Shown here piece by piece: positions 25,962 to 35,010 of a stretch of 64,000 nt of DNA; position 1 is the first letter of the stretch; each line of letters starts with the position of its first letter. A program made the position numbers and the translations under genes. The stretch comes from Clostridium tetanomorphum (GTDB lineage: Bacteria > Bacillota > Clostridia > Clostridiales > Clostridiaceae), in NCBI RefSeq assembly GCF_017873215.1, contig NZ_JAGGKA010000003.1, positions 1 to 64,000 on the forward strand. Reading direction: 5' to 3'. The notes below the pieces were generated by a model that was not told the DNA's origin, made no database searches, and worked only from the letters and a program-made list of their open reading frames with translations.

Positions 25962-26615
25962 ATGAAAGGTCATCAAGGCGGGGCAGTATATAAAAATATA
26001 GCATTAGATATTGCAAATAAAATTGTCCTAGGAGAACTAAAAACTGATGAAAAAATTAGTGGAAGATCTACTTTAGCAAGTATGTATAATGTATCACCAG
26101 AAACAATAAGGAGAGCTATAGCGTTATTAGAAGATATGAGAGTTGTATCTTCCACAAAGGGGAGTGGAATAGAGATATTATCTGTCCCTGCTGCGGAGAA
26201 GTTTATAGAAAAAAATAAGGATACTGAGTACTTAAGCACAGTAAAGGAGAATATATTTAAGTTAATTGATAAGAAAAAAGAACTAGATGATGAAATACAA
26301 TTAAATTTTGAAAAAATATTAGATTTTATAGATAGATTTAAGAATATTACTCCTTTTACCTTAATAGAGATAGAAGTTAATGAAGATTGCAATGTTTTAG
26401 GAAAAAAGATAAATGAAATAAGATTTTGGCAAGCAACAGGAGCTACCATAGTTGCTTATAGAAGAAAACAGAAGATAATAATATCACCAGGACCGGATTA
26501 TGTATTTCATGCAGGAGATACTATTGTAGTTATAGGAAGCAATAATGTATATGACAAGGTATATAAATTTTTATATAATACTAATCCTAGTAACAAAGTT
26601 GAAAAAAATAAATAA
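25962..26615 (+). CDS. BusR-like GntR/RCK_C c-di-AMP regulator
   Basis: This 217-residue protein combines a GntR winged helix (residues 8-75; RSTLASMYNVSPETIRRAIALLE), a coiled coil (about 95-130) and a C-terminal TrkA_C/RCK_C domain (about 135-210; GATIVAYRRKQKIIISPGPDYVFHAGD read in parts). This is the architecture of BusR, which binds c-di-AMP and represses osmolyte uptake genes in lactic acid bacteria. No bus/opu transporter is adjacent, so its targets are elsewhere or it controls itself. Ligand assignment rests on domain order. Confidence 0.8.
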   Translation: MKGHQGGAVYKNIALDIANKIVLGELKTDEKISGRSTLASMYNVSPETIRRAIALLEDMRVVSSTKGSGIEILSVPAAEKFIEKNKDTEYLSTVKENIFKLIDKKKELDDEIQLNFEKILDFIDRFKNITPFTLIEIEVNEDCNVLGKKINEIRFWQATGATIVAYRRKQKIIISPGPDYVFHAGDTIVVIGSNNVYDKVYKFLYNTNPSNKVEKNK

Positions 26616-26624
26616 TAAATTAAT

Positions 26625-26660
26625 AAAAAACATCGAGAAAAATAAAACTTGATGTTTTTT
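26625..26660 (+). terminator. Terminator after BusR-like gene
   Basis: Arms aaaaaacatc (26625-26634) and gatgtttttt (26651-26660) are perfect complements with a terminal T run. Confidence 0.85.
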
Positions 26661-26740
26661 ATTTATAAAATCGTAATATTTGACAACATTAGAAAGTCTA
26701 TGGTATATATACTTATACAATTGAACTTAGAGGTGGTATT

Positions 26741-27445
26741 TTGAAATATTTTTTAAATTCATCCCATAAAAATTTTATAAAGTCTTATAAAGAAAATGAT
26801 GAAAGATGGAGATACTTTTTTGTAGGTATTGTAGTATCTTTTATAGCTATTATAGCTTTTGTAAATATAATACAATATTATTTTAAAGAAAAGGGAAACT
26901 TGAAAATTGATATGTTAGCAATAGAATATGTTAAAACAATAGAGAATAATGCTTTGAATAGTTTTTTTAAAGCATTTACAAATATAGGAGATCCAGTATC
27001 TGTTATAATAATGACAGTAGTTGTTGTTGCATTACTTTATTTAAAAGGAATGAAAAATGAAAGAACATTTTTTGCTCTTAATATTTTAGGGGTATGGCTC
27101 TTTAATGAAGTGTTAAAAATATCGTTTAAAAGAGATAGACCTTCTATAAGAATTATTTCAGCAAGAGGATATAGTTTACCAAGTGGACATGCTATGGTGT
27201 TTTTAACTTTTTCTATTATTATTGTATATTTGATACTTTTATATATTAAAAATAAAAGTATCAAATATATTATATCTACAATATTTATAATAATGGCTAT
27301 ATTCATTGGATTAAGTAGAGTATATTTAAGAGTGCATTATTTAAGTGATGTATTAGCAGGATGGTCGGCAGCTATGTTTTGGTCTGGAATTAATATAGCA
27401 ATTCATAGATTTTCTTATTATAGAAAAATAATAAAGATGTTATAA
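26741..27445 (+). CDS. PAP2-family membrane phosphatase
   Basis: This 234-residue protein starts with TTG 26741, 5 bp after GAGGTGG. Five or six membrane segments carry the three PAP2 motifs: KRDRPSIR (about 123-130), PSGHAM (about 147-152) and SRVYLRVHYLSDVLAG (about 188-203). All catalytic Arg and His residues are present. It should dephosphorylate undecaprenyl pyrophosphate or phosphatidic acid-type lipids at the outer face of the membrane. Confidence 0.9.
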   Translation: MKYFLNSSHKNFIKSYKENDERWRYFFVGIVVSFIAIIAFVNIIQYYFKEKGNLKIDMLAIEYVKTIENNALNSFFKAFTNIGDPVSVIIMTVVVVALLYLKGMKNERTFFALNILGVWLFNEVLKISFKRDRPSIRIISARGYSLPSGHAMVFLTFSIIIVYLILLYIKNKSIKYIISTIFIIMAIFIGLSRVYLRVHYLSDVLAGWSAAMFWSGINIAIHRFSYYRKIIKML

Positions 27446-27459
27446 AAAATTAGTTAGTT

Positions 27460-28386
27460 TTATAAAGTTTCTTCTTTTCGCAAATCTACCAAAGCCTGCG
27501 ATTGATTTTTTTCACAATAACAGTTATTATCTAGAGTTATAATTATAATTGATAATATTACTAAGAGAGAGCCTATTACAATAAATATGGTAATGGGTTC
27601 TTTAAGTATAAGTATACCTAATAGAATACTTAAAATAGGTTCCAAAGTATTTAGTATAGAAGCTATGGATGGACCTATTATCTTTATTCCTTTTATAAGG
27701 GACATTAGCGCAAGTATTGTTGATATAATGGCTATTAGAAATAGAGAAATTACACCTGAATAATTTGTAGTAAAATTAAAATCTCCTCTAAAAAAGCATA
27801 TAATTCCAATAAATAAAGTTGATATACAAGTAATGTAAAAAGTCATAAGAAAATTATCCATGGTCTTTACCTTTTTATGAGAAGCCCCAATTATATAATA
27901 AGCATAAAATATTGCAGATAAAAATGATATAATAATTCCATATTTATTTAAAGAAGCACCTTCAAACCCTACTAATGTATAAATTCCTATAATAGCAAGA
28001 AATAAGGAAGAAATTTTTTTTAGTGTAATTTTTTCTCTATATATGAAAAAGGAAACAATAGTTACCATCAAAGGATAAACAAAGTGTATAATAGTAGCCA
28101 TGCCTACTGAAATATAATTATAGGATAAAAAAAGTAAAATAGATGTAGCGGAATATCCTATAGTGCTTAAAAAGAATAATATTTTTAATTGGTGTTTTTT
28201 TATTTTAATAGATATTCCTTTTATTTTAAGGTAAAGCAATAAAAGTATAGAAGCAATTAAGAATCTAAAAAATAAAACATTATAAGAATTCATGCCAGAA
28301 TTATAACAAAATTTAGCGAAAATTGGCATTGCACTAAAGCATATAGAAGATAGTATAACGTAAAATATTCCTTGTATTCTGCTCAT
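27460..28386 (-). CDS. DMT-superfamily transporter (EamA repeats)
   Basis: The protein is 308 residues from ATG 28386, 5 bp after GAGGTGAT; the in-frame GTG at 28395 overlaps that site and is rejected. Ten hydrophobic helices form two EamA repeats with the usual FRFLIAS and PLMVTIVSFF features. Substrate is unknown; relatives export amino acids or metabolites. It is convergent with PAP2 and divergent from the helicase-LexA fusion, with a perfect palindrome in the shared upstream region. Confidence 0.87.
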   Translation of the reverse strand: MSRIQGIFYVILSSICFSAMPIFAKFCYNSGMNSYNVLFFRFLIASILLLLYLKIKGISIKIKKHQLKILFFLSTIGYSATSILLFLSYNYISVGMATIIHFVYPLMVTIVSFFIYREKITLKKISSLFLAIIGIYTLVGFEGASLNKYGIIISFLSAIFYAYYIIGASHKKVKTMDNFLMTFYITCISTLFIGIICFFRGDFNFTTNYSGVISLFLIAIISTILALMSLIKGIKIIGPSIASILNTLEPILSILLGILILKEPITIFIVIGSLLVILSIIIITLDNNCYCEKNQSQALVDLRKEETL

Positions 28387-28425
28387 AAAAATCACCTCAT
28401 GGATAATTGTAGCATATTCTCAGTT

Positions 28426-28447
28426 TAAATAAAGTTAACTTTATTTA
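28426..28447. promoter_or_regulatory. Perfect 22-bp palindrome in divergent promoter region
   Basis: The palindrome is centred on AAAGTTAACTTT (arms 28426-28436 and 28437-28447) with no loop. It lies between the DMT transporter and the helicase-LexA fusion and is a likely operator for one or both. It does not match the GAAC-N4-GTTC LexA box of Firmicutes. Confidence 0.65.
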
Positions 28448-28521
28448 TTTGATAATAAAATGTATAATAGATTAAATAGCAGATATTAAATATTAAGATT
28501 GGACCTTAAAGAGGTGATAAT

Positions 28522-29964
28522 ATGATTTTAAATGAAGTTCAAAAAAAATTTGTAAAAGGCAAACTTAACAAAATAAATGTATTAAGTGGAGTAGCAGGTA
28601 CAGGGAAAAGCACATCCTTGATACTTAGAATGTTATATGCTAAGAATAATTATTCTTTTTCTAGTGATGATAAAATACTATTATTGTCTCTTACAAATAA
28701 TAATTATAAATATATAAAATCATTTTATAAAAATATTGAAAGTAAAGCGGATTATAAATATTATACTTTGTTATCTTCTTTTTCTAGAGAACCTTATATA
28801 TTAAAGCTTAATGATGTAGTTATGAAATATTTTCAAGATTATTTGAGAAGAAATAATATGCATTTAAAATTGATACAGGATGAAGAATTAGAAAAAAAGA
28901 TAATTAAAGAGTGTATAGAAATTGTTAAAGATGATTATAGAAGAGTTAAAGTTTTAAAGAATAAGAGTAGTGAGTTTTTTATAAATGAAATAAAATGGAT
29001 GAAAAATTTTAATTACAATAGCTTAGAGGATTATAAGAATTCACCAACTCATCAGAAATTAACTAAAAAAAGCAAAGCTAGAGAAGCCATTTTTAGATTA
29101 AAGGAAGTATATGAAAATAAAGTTAAAGATGCAGGATATATAACGTATGAAGACATGCTTTCCTGTGCTATACATGAAGCAAAGTTGAAGCCTGAATTTA
29201 TACATATATTTATAGATGAAGGTGAAAAAATCACAAATCTTCAGTGGGAGTTTATAAAAGCCCTTTCTAAAGAAAAATCTTATTCTACTATTAATTTTTC
29301 ATTTGACACAAACAAAGGGGAATCTGTATATTCTCCATTTATTAAAAAAGGGAAAATGTATATGAAAAATTTTCAAAAGAAAGTAAAAAGGTTTAACTAT
29401 AAAAATATTTTAAAAGATACACAAAATACTATAGAAGAAATCAAGAATCATAATTTTATGGAAAAATTTCAGTATTTTGATTTAAGACATAATCAAGAGT
29501 TTGTTATGATTAAGGAAGCTTTAAATTCAGAAGAAGTAATAGTAAATAATGATAATGAAACTATAGAATATAATAAAGAAGAAGTAGTTAAAATTCCTAT
29601 GTTTACTAATATAGCAGCAGGAGAACCAATTCTAATAAATCCATCTTTAGAGGATGAATTTTCTTTGCCTAAATATTGGCTTAAGGGACTTAAAGATTGT
29701 TTTATGCTCAAGGTAAAAGGGGATAGTATGTTAAATGCAAATATTAATGACGGAGATTATGTAGTAATAAATAGACAAATCGATGCAATGCATAATGATA
29801 TTGTAGCAGTGAATATTTTGGGAAGTGCTACGTTAAAAAGATTAAATATAAATAAAAAGGGAATATTTTTAATGCCTGAAAATGAAAAATATGAGCCTAT
29901 TCCGGTAAATGAAGAGGGGATATTTATATTGGGAAAAGCTGTAGGAATTATAAGAACAATTTAA
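28522..29964 (+). CDS. SF1 helicase-like NTPase fused to LexA/UmuD autoprotease
   Basis: The 480-residue protein joins two halves. Residues 1-250 are the first RecA-like part of a UvrD/Rep enzyme, with Walker A GVAGTGKST (23-31) and a Walker B-like IHIFIDEGEK (about 231-240); the second motor domain is absent. Residues about 355-480 are a peptidase S24 domain with nucleophile Ser402 (KGDSM), Lys439 (TLKRL) and a predicted scissile Ala366-Gly367 in IAAGEP, spaced as in LexA (Ala-Gly to Ser about 35, Ser to Lys 37). There is no helix-turn-helix. It may be cleaved in response to RecA filaments. Single gene with terminator. Confidence 0.88.
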   Translation: MILNEVQKKFVKGKLNKINVLSGVAGTGKSTSLILRMLYAKNNYSFSSDDKILLLSLTNNNYKYIKSFYKNIESKADYKYYTLLSSFSREPYILKLNDVVMKYFQDYLRRNNMHLKLIQDEELEKKIIKECIEIVKDDYRRVKVLKNKSSEFFINEIKWMKNFNYNSLEDYKNSPTHQKLTKKSKAREAIFRLKEVYENKVKDAGYITYEDMLSCAIHEAKLKPEFIHIFIDEGEKITNLQWEFIKALSKEKSYSTINFSFDTNKGESVYSPFIKKGKMYMKNFQKKVKRFNYKNILKDTQNTIEEIKNHNFMEKFQYFDLRHNQEFVMIKEALNSEEVIVNNDNETIEYNKEEVVKIPMFTNIAAGEPILINPSLEDEFSLPKYWLKGLKDCFMLKVKGDSMLNANINDGDYVVINRQIDAMHNDIVAVNILGSATLKRLNINKKGIFLMPENEKYEPIPVNEEGIFILGKAVGIIRTI

Positions 29965-29968
29965 AATA

Positions 29969-29997
29969 AAAATGAAGAGTTTATAACTCTTCATTTT
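29969..29997. terminator. Convergent terminator, helicase-LexA / DMT transporter
   Basis: Arms aaaatgaagagtt (29969-29981) and aactcttcatttt (29985-29997) are perfect complements with a 3-nt loop. Confidence 0.9.
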
Positions 29998-31047
29998 CTA
30001 ATAGGCTACGTTATGTTCTTTAAATGCTTTATCATGTTCTGTTGTTTTAGATTTTTCACAAATAGATAATTCTTCTTTTATAGGTTCTTCTTCAGTTAGC
30101 GAAGAGTTTAAATTTTCCATAGTGTTTTCCAATGGCTTTACTTCTTCTGCTTTTTTAGTACATACTTTTTCTTTAAGTTGAATCAATATTATAGAAGTCA
30201 TTATCAACACTATACCAAATAATTGAGGTATTTGAAAAACTTCACCAAAAATTATGAAAGCTAATACAGAAGCCACTACAGGTTCTACGCTAGCTACAAT
30301 ACTTGCTTTACCTGATTCTATATATTGTAGAGACTTTACAATGGCATTATTAGGTACAAGTGTAGCTAATACTCCTAATCCAAGAATATTGATTAATGTA
30401 GAGGTATTTGAAATAGATTTTACTAAAGTCCATGGTGGTACGAAGAACCATAAAAATATTGCTCCAAATAAAAATGAATAAATCATATGAGTTTTATATG
30501 AATACTTTTTTAAACCTATTTTACCCAAAATATTTTGGAGTGCTACTGCAAAGCCGGAAGCTATACCCCACATTATTCCTACAAAGTTTAGTTTAAAAGC
30601 GGAACTATCATAAGCTTTCACAACTAAACAGCATCCTAGTAAGGCTAAAATTAAAGCTATAAATTTTTTTAGTGTAAAACTTTCTTTAAATATGAAATAG
30701 GATAACACTACTACAATAATTGGATTAATAAATAGTAAAACTGAAGCAGTGGCCACACCGGTGTAATGAACTGCATAGCTAGATGCAATAAACATACCAT
30801 CTAATGCAAATACACCATAAATAGCAAATAATAATAGACCTTTTAAATCTGTTTTAAATGCTTTTGGATCTTTTATTAAATTTATTAAAACATAGACAAG
30901 TACAGCTATAGTGGGTCTAAAAGAGGATATAGTCATAGAGTCTAAACCCATATTTCCTAAATTTTTTACGAAGATACCCATAGCTCCCCAAGAAGCACCT
31001 GCAATTAAAGCTAATAGATATCCTTTTTTATTTTTGGAATCTGTCAT
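29998..31047 (-). CDS. DMT transporter under glycine riboswitch control
   Basis: The protein is 349 residues from ATG 31047, which follows GGGGGAG; an upstream in-frame start at 31110 lies inside the riboswitch terminator and is rejected. Ten hydrophobic helices form two EamA repeats, and a polar, Glu-rich tail of about 50 residues follows. The two glycine riboswitches upstream imply that it responds to glycine and may export glycine or a related amino acid. That role is inferred from regulation. Confidence 0.88.
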   Translation of the reverse strand: MTDSKNKKGYLLALIAGASWGAMGIFVKNLGNMGLDSMTISSFRPTIAVLVYVLINLIKDPKAFKTDLKGLLLFAIYGVFALDGMFIASSYAVHYTGVATASVLLFINPIIVVVLSYFIFKESFTLKKFIALILALLGCCLVVKAYDSSAFKLNFVGIMWGIASGFAVALQNILGKIGLKKYSYKTHMIYSFLFGAIFLWFFVPPWTLVKSISNTSTLINILGLGVLATLVPNNAIVKSLQYIESGKASIVASVEPVVASVLAFIIFGEVFQIPQLFGIVLIMTSIILIQLKEKVCTKKAEEVKPLENTMENLNSSLTEEEPIKEELSICEKSKTTEHDKAFKEHNVAY

Positions 31048-31083
31048 AAAATATCTCCCCCTTGATGAATTTTTTATTTTTTT

Positions 31084-31123
31084 AATAAAAAATAGAGAGA
31101 ACAAACCCAAATTTGTTCTCTCT
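31084..31123 (-). terminator. Terminator of gene-proximal glycine riboswitch
   Basis: On the minus strand arms agagagaacaaa and tttgttctctct (31094-31105 and 31112-31123) are followed by a T run just before the ribosome binding site. Its 5' arm can also pair with the aptamer's GAGAGAG strand, giving the switch. Confidence 0.85.
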
Positions 31124-31253
31124 GTTTGTATCCAGAGTCTATCCAGATATAATCCTTTTGCCTGAGAATTTCATTTTGTTTAATTGGGATAAAACAAAAC
31201 TTGTCCCTTCGGCGACTTAATTTAAGCTCTCTCTTATATCCTTCACCTAGTAG
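31124..31253 (-). promoter_or_regulatory. Glycine riboswitch aptamer, gene-proximal copy
   Basis: Read on the minus strand it contains the conserved blocks AGAGAGAGC, GCCGAAGGGAC, CTCAGGCAAAAGGA and CTGGATAGACTCTGG in the order of the glycine aptamer. One aptamer is visible rather than the classical tandem pair. It is followed directly by its own terminator. Confidence 0.9.
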
Positions 31254-31341
31254 AATAAATATTAAATTTTAAATTTTAAAAATCCTTTGATTATAGTTAT
31301 ATTTTTTATATATTTAAATAGAATAGCTATTCTTTTAAAAG

Positions 31342-31384
31342 TAAAAAAATAAAGAGAGAACAAAACCCAAAGTTTGTTCTCTCT
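31342..31384 (-). terminator. Terminator of distal glycine riboswitch
   Basis: Arms agagagaacaaa (31353-31364) and tttgttctctct (31373-31384) are followed on the minus strand by a long T run (31342-31350). Confidence 0.85.
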
Positions 31385-31512
31385 GTTTGTATCCAGAGTC
31401 TATCCAGATATAATCCTTTTGCCTGAGAATTTCATTTTGCTTAATTGGGATAAACAAAACTTGTCCCTTCGGCGGCTTAATTATAAGCGCTCTCTCATAT
31501 CCTTCACCTAGT
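31385..31512 (-). promoter_or_regulatory. Glycine riboswitch aptamer, distal copy
   Basis: It is nearly identical to the proximal copy, with the same conserved blocks (GCCGAAGGGAC, CTCAGGCAAAAGGA, CTGGATAGACTCTGG), and has its own terminator. About 90 AT-rich bases separate it from the proximal copy, with no gene in between, so both must be read through to express the transporter. Confidence 0.9.
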
Positions 31513-31552
31513 AAAATAAATATTGAATTTTAATTAACATAACGTTTACATC

Positions 31553-31581
31553 ATTATATAATATAGAAGTATAATTGTCAA
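31553..31581 (-). promoter_or_regulatory. Consensus promoter of riboswitch-transporter unit
   Basis: On the minus strand TTGACA (31576-31581) and TATAAT (31553-31558) are 17 bp apart. The -35 lies within TATCACTATTGACA, which matches the degV operator dyad in 13 of 14 positions (31576-31589). Confidence 0.85.
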
Positions 31582-31688
31582 TAGTGATAACTTTTGGAAG
31601 AGTTATAATGAAAAATAATAAGTTATAATATATACTTATTCAATAAAAATATATAAGGTGATTAAAATTTTTATATTTATAATATTGA

Positions 31689-31725
31689 AAGGGCTGCTAT
31701 AAAATTTAATTTTATAGCAGCCCTT
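31689..31725 (-). terminator. Terminator of pflBA operon
   Basis: Arms aagggctgctataaaatt and aattttatagcagccctt form an almost loopless palindrome just beyond pflA. The T tract after it is short. Confidence 0.75.
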
Positions 31726-31735
31726 ATATTAATAT

Positions 31736-32458
31736 TTAATTAATTAAAGACAAAAGTAGATTTTCAAGCTTTTTACATTTCTCTTTATCCATTGGAGGAA
31801 CATCTAAAAGTCTATAAGGATAATTTAAATTCTCATATTTGCTTTTTCCTAGTATATGGTAGGAGAGAAGTTCTACTTTTTCTATAACATTTGTTGACTT
31901 AATTTCATTTATTACATTTGCTAGGGAAGTTATATATTCTTTAGAATCATTAAAATTAGGAATTATAACTTGTCTAATCCATAACTTAGATTTATTCTTT
32001 TTTATAGAGTGTAAAAACTTATCAAAGTGACATTTACACTGACAAGTTAAATACTTATATTTTTCACTATCTATATGTTTTATATCTAGTAAAACTAAAT
32101 CCGTATATTTTAATATTTCATCATAATCTCCTTTACCATATCCAGCAGTATCAATAGCAGTATGAATATTATTTTCTTTACAGAGTTTTAGCATTTGAAG
32201 TAGAAATTCAGGTTGAAGAAGAGGCTCACCTCCAGAGAAGGTTACACCACCACTCTTTTTAAAATATGGTTTAAAACGAAGTATTTTTTTTATTAATTCT
32301 TCAGAGGATATTTCTTCACCAGCATTAAAATTCCATGTATCTGGATTATGACAAAAGCTGCATCTAAGGTTGCATCCTTGAAGGAATATAACGTTTCTTA
32401 TACCAGGACCGTCAACTAAACCCATACTTTCAAAAGAATGTATTCTACCAATTACCAT
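31736..32458 (-). CDS. pflA: Pyruvate formate-lyase activating enzyme
   Basis: This 240-residue radical-SAM enzyme puts the glycyl radical on PflB. The cluster motif is CNLRCSFC with Cys29, Cys33 and Cys36, followed by the GGEP-type SAM motif FSGGEPLLQPEF. It begins 13 bp after the pflB stop and is clearly in the same operon. Length matches the short PflA class without an extra ferredoxin insert. Confidence 0.95.
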   Translation of the reverse strand: MVIGRIHSFESMGLVDGPGIRNVIFLQGCNLRCSFCHNPDTWNFNAGEEISSEELIKKILRFKPYFKKSGGVTFSGGEPLLQPEFLLQMLKLCKENNIHTAIDTAGYGKGDYDEILKYTDLVLLDIKHIDSEKYKYLTCQCKCHFDKFLHSIKKNKSKLWIRQVIIPNFNDSKEYITSLANVINEIKSTNVIEKVELLSYHILGKSKYENLNYPYRLLDVPPMDKEKCKKLENLLLSLIN

Positions 32459-32471
32459 TTTATTTCTCCTT

Positions 32472-34721
32472 TTAAACTCTTTCGTGGAATGTTCTTCTAA
32501 TAACTTCTAATTGTTGTTCTTTAGTTAATCTATTAAAGTGAACAGCATAACCAGAAACTCTTATTGTTAAGGTTGGATATTTATTAGGATTTTCCATGGC
32601 GTCTATTAAAGTTTCTTTACTTAAAACATTAACATTTAGATGGAAAGCATTTTGTGAAAAATATCCATCTAGTAAATTTACTAGATTTTCAATTTGTATA
32701 TCTTTTTGGTTACCAAGTGCATCTGGAATTATGGAGAAAGTATTTGAAATGCCATCTTGGCACCATTCTCTATAAGGTATTTTAGCTACAGAATTTAATG
32801 AAGCCAAAGCACCATTAATATCTCTTCCATGCATTGGGTTAGCACCAGGAGCTAAAGGTTCTCCTTTTTTTCTTCCATCAGGAGTAGAACCTGTTTTTTT
32901 ACCATATACAACATTTGAAGTTATTGTTAATGCAGATAAAGATACATCAGCATTTCTATAAGTAGGATGTTTTTTAAGTTTTGTAGTAAAATCTTTTACT
33001 AACTGAACTGCAAAATCATCAACATTATCATCGTCATTACCGAATTTAGGAAAATCTCCTTCAACTTCAAAATCTATAGCAATTCCATTTTCATTTCTTA
33101 TAGGTTTCACCTTAGCATATTTTATAGCACTTAAGGAATCAGCAGCACAAGAAAGACCTGCAATACCAAAGGATATATATCTTCCTATATTTGTATCATG
33201 TAATGCCATTTGTCCAGCTTCATAGGCATATTTATCATGCATATAGTGTATTACATTCATTGTATCTATGTAAAGCTTGGCTACATAGTCTAAAACTTTA
33301 TCATAGTTAGCTTTAACTTTATTATAATCTAACACATCATCAGTAATTCTCTCTATATTAGGAACAACTGTAATTAAGCTGCCATCTTTATTTGTTTTAA
33401 CCTCATCAATACCACCATTTATAGCATATAATAAAGATTTTGCTAAGTTAGCTCTAGCTCCAAAAAATTGCATTTGTTTACCAATTTTCATAGCAGATAC
33501 ACAACAAGCAATAGCATAATCATCTCCAAAAATATGGCGCATCATATCATCATTTTCATATTGTAAAGAATCTGTTTCAATGGACATTTTAGCACAATAT
33601 TTTTTGAATGCTTCAGGCAATTTTTCTGACCAAAGTACTGTCATATTTGGCTCTGGAGCAGGGCTTAAATTAGTTAGTGTATGAATGAATCTATAGGTAG
33701 TTTTTGTTACTAATGATTTACCAGTTAAAGATACACCACCTAAAGATTCTGTAATCCAATTAGGATCTCCAGCAAATAAATCATTATATTCAGGAGTTCT
33801 TAAATGTCTTACTAACCTTAATTTAATAACTAATTGATCAATTAATTCTTGAGCAGTTTCTTCGGTTAAAATTCCTTTATTAATATCTCTTTCTATATAG
33901 ATATCAAGAAAAGCAGTATTTCTTCCTAAAGACATTGCGGCACCATTATTTTCTTGAACTGCTGCTAAATATCCAAAATATAAGAATTGGATTGCTTCTT
34001 TAGTATTCTCAGCAGGTTGTGAAATATCAACACCATATTTAGATGCTAATTTTTTTATTTTATCCAATGCTTTTATTTCTTCTGATACTTCTTCTCGTCT
34101 TCTAATATTTTCTTCAGTAGTAGGTTGCATATCTAATTCTGATTTATCCATCTTTTTTTGTTTTATTAGATAGTCAATACCATATAAGGCTATTCTCCTA
34201 TAATCACCTATTATTCTTCCTCTACCGTAAGCGTCAGGAAGGCCAGTTAAAAGACCTACATGCCTAGCTGTTTTAGTAGCTTCACTATAGGCATCAAACA
34301 CTCCATCGTTGTGTGTTTTTCTAAATTCAGTAAAGTTTTCTTCTAAACCATCTTTCATTTTAAACCCATATTCAGCAAGGGATTGCTTAACCATTCTCAT
34401 ACCACCATAGGGATTCATTATTCTTTTTAAAGGAGCATCTGTTTGAAGTCCCACGATTACTTCATTATCTTTATCTATATATCCAGCATCAAAATTACCA
34501 ATTCCAGAGAATTTAGTAGTTTCAACATCAATTATTCCTTTTTTGATTTCTTCAATAATTAAGGCATTAGCTTCATACCAAAGTTTTGAGGTCTTTTTGG
34601 TTATATTAGTTAAAAAAGACTCATCATATACGTATTCGGTATAGTTTTTCTGAATAAAGTCTCTAACATCAATTATTTCAGTCCAGTGACCAGTTTTAAA
34701 TCCATTCCATTGTTTAAACAT
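32472..34721 (-). CDS. pflB: Formate C-acetyltransferase (pyruvate formate-lyase)
   Basis: This 749-residue glycyl-radical enzyme cleaves pyruvate with CoA to acetyl-CoA and formate. The active-site pair is Cys406-Cys407 (ACCVSAM) and the radical glycine is Gly724 in RVSGYAV near the C-terminus, as in E. coli PflB. AGGAGG precedes the ATG. A site 17/19 identical to the Fur box consensus lies directly before it, so the operon is probably iron-responsive: PFL avoids the iron-sulfur-rich ferredoxin oxidoreductase route. pflA follows. Confidence 0.97.
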   Translation of the reverse strand: MFKQWNGFKTGHWTEIIDVRDFIQKNYTEYVYDESFLTNITKKTSKLWYEANALIIEEIKKGIIDVETTKFSGIGNFDAGYIDKDNEVIVGLQTDAPLKRIMNPYGGMRMVKQSLAEYGFKMKDGLEENFTEFRKTHNDGVFDAYSEATKTARHVGLLTGLPDAYGRGRIIGDYRRIALYGIDYLIKQKKMDKSELDMQPTTEENIRRREEVSEEIKALDKIKKLASKYGVDISQPAENTKEAIQFLYFGYLAAVQENNGAAMSLGRNTAFLDIYIERDINKGILTEETAQELIDQLVIKLRLVRHLRTPEYNDLFAGDPNWITESLGGVSLTGKSLVTKTTYRFIHTLTNLSPAPEPNMTVLWSEKLPEAFKKYCAKMSIETDSLQYENDDMMRHIFGDDYAIACCVSAMKIGKQMQFFGARANLAKSLLYAINGGIDEVKTNKDGSLITVVPNIERITDDVLDYNKVKANYDKVLDYVAKLYIDTMNVIHYMHDKYAYEAGQMALHDTNIGRYISFGIAGLSCAADSLSAIKYAKVKPIRNENGIAIDFEVEGDFPKFGNDDDNVDDFAVQLVKDFTTKLKKHPTYRNADVSLSALTITSNVVYGKKTGSTPDGRKKGEPLAPGANPMHGRDINGALASLNSVAKIPYREWCQDGISNTFSIIPDALGNQKDIQIENLVNLLDGYFSQNAFHLNVNVLSKETLIDAMENPNKYPTLTIRVSGYAVHFNRLTKEQQLEVIRRTFHERV

Positions 34722-34734
34722 TAAACTACCTCCT

Positions 34735-34822
34735 GATAGTGAAAATCATTATCAAGTAAAAGTTAAAAAAATAACAATTATGATGATAATGTCCACATAA
34801 TTATTTTCTAAGCATATTATAC
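34735..34822 (-). promoter_or_regulatory. pflBA promoter region with Fur-box-like site
   Basis: GATAGTGAAAATCATTATC (34735-34753) matches the 19-bp Fur consensus GATAATGATAATCATTATC at 17 positions. It sits just upstream of the pflB ribosome binding site. A second dyad, attatgatgataat (34777-34790), lies further upstream, and a minus-strand TATAAT (34817-34822) with a weak -35 is the likely promoter. Confidence 0.65.
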
Positions 34823-34957
34823 GACAAATTTATATAAAATATAAGATGTTTTACATAAAAAAATAAAGAAGTAATATTCTAAAAAGTTTCAATTTTAAAT
34901 TAAATAATAAAATTGATATTTAGGCTAAAAATAGGGAGTAAAATTTACTTTTAAAAT

Positions 34958-35010
34958 ATAATAAAAATGGACTACAATGCATGTAATGCGTTGTAATCCA
35001 TTTTTATTAT
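34958..35010 (-). terminator. Terminator of hutG
   Basis: Arms ataaaaatggactacaatgc (ending 34980) and gcgttgtaatccatttttat (from 34988) pair with few mismatches and overlap the hutG stop codon. Confidence 0.8.

Noticed and set aside
25973-26449. Minus-strand frame of 158 codons within the BusR-like gene
   Set aside because: No ribosome binding site, biased composition, and the sense frame has clear domains.
28386-28520. LexA (SOS) box upstream of the helicase-LexA fusion
   Set aside because: No GAAC-N4-GTTC-type sequence is present; only the GTTAAC-centred palindrome.
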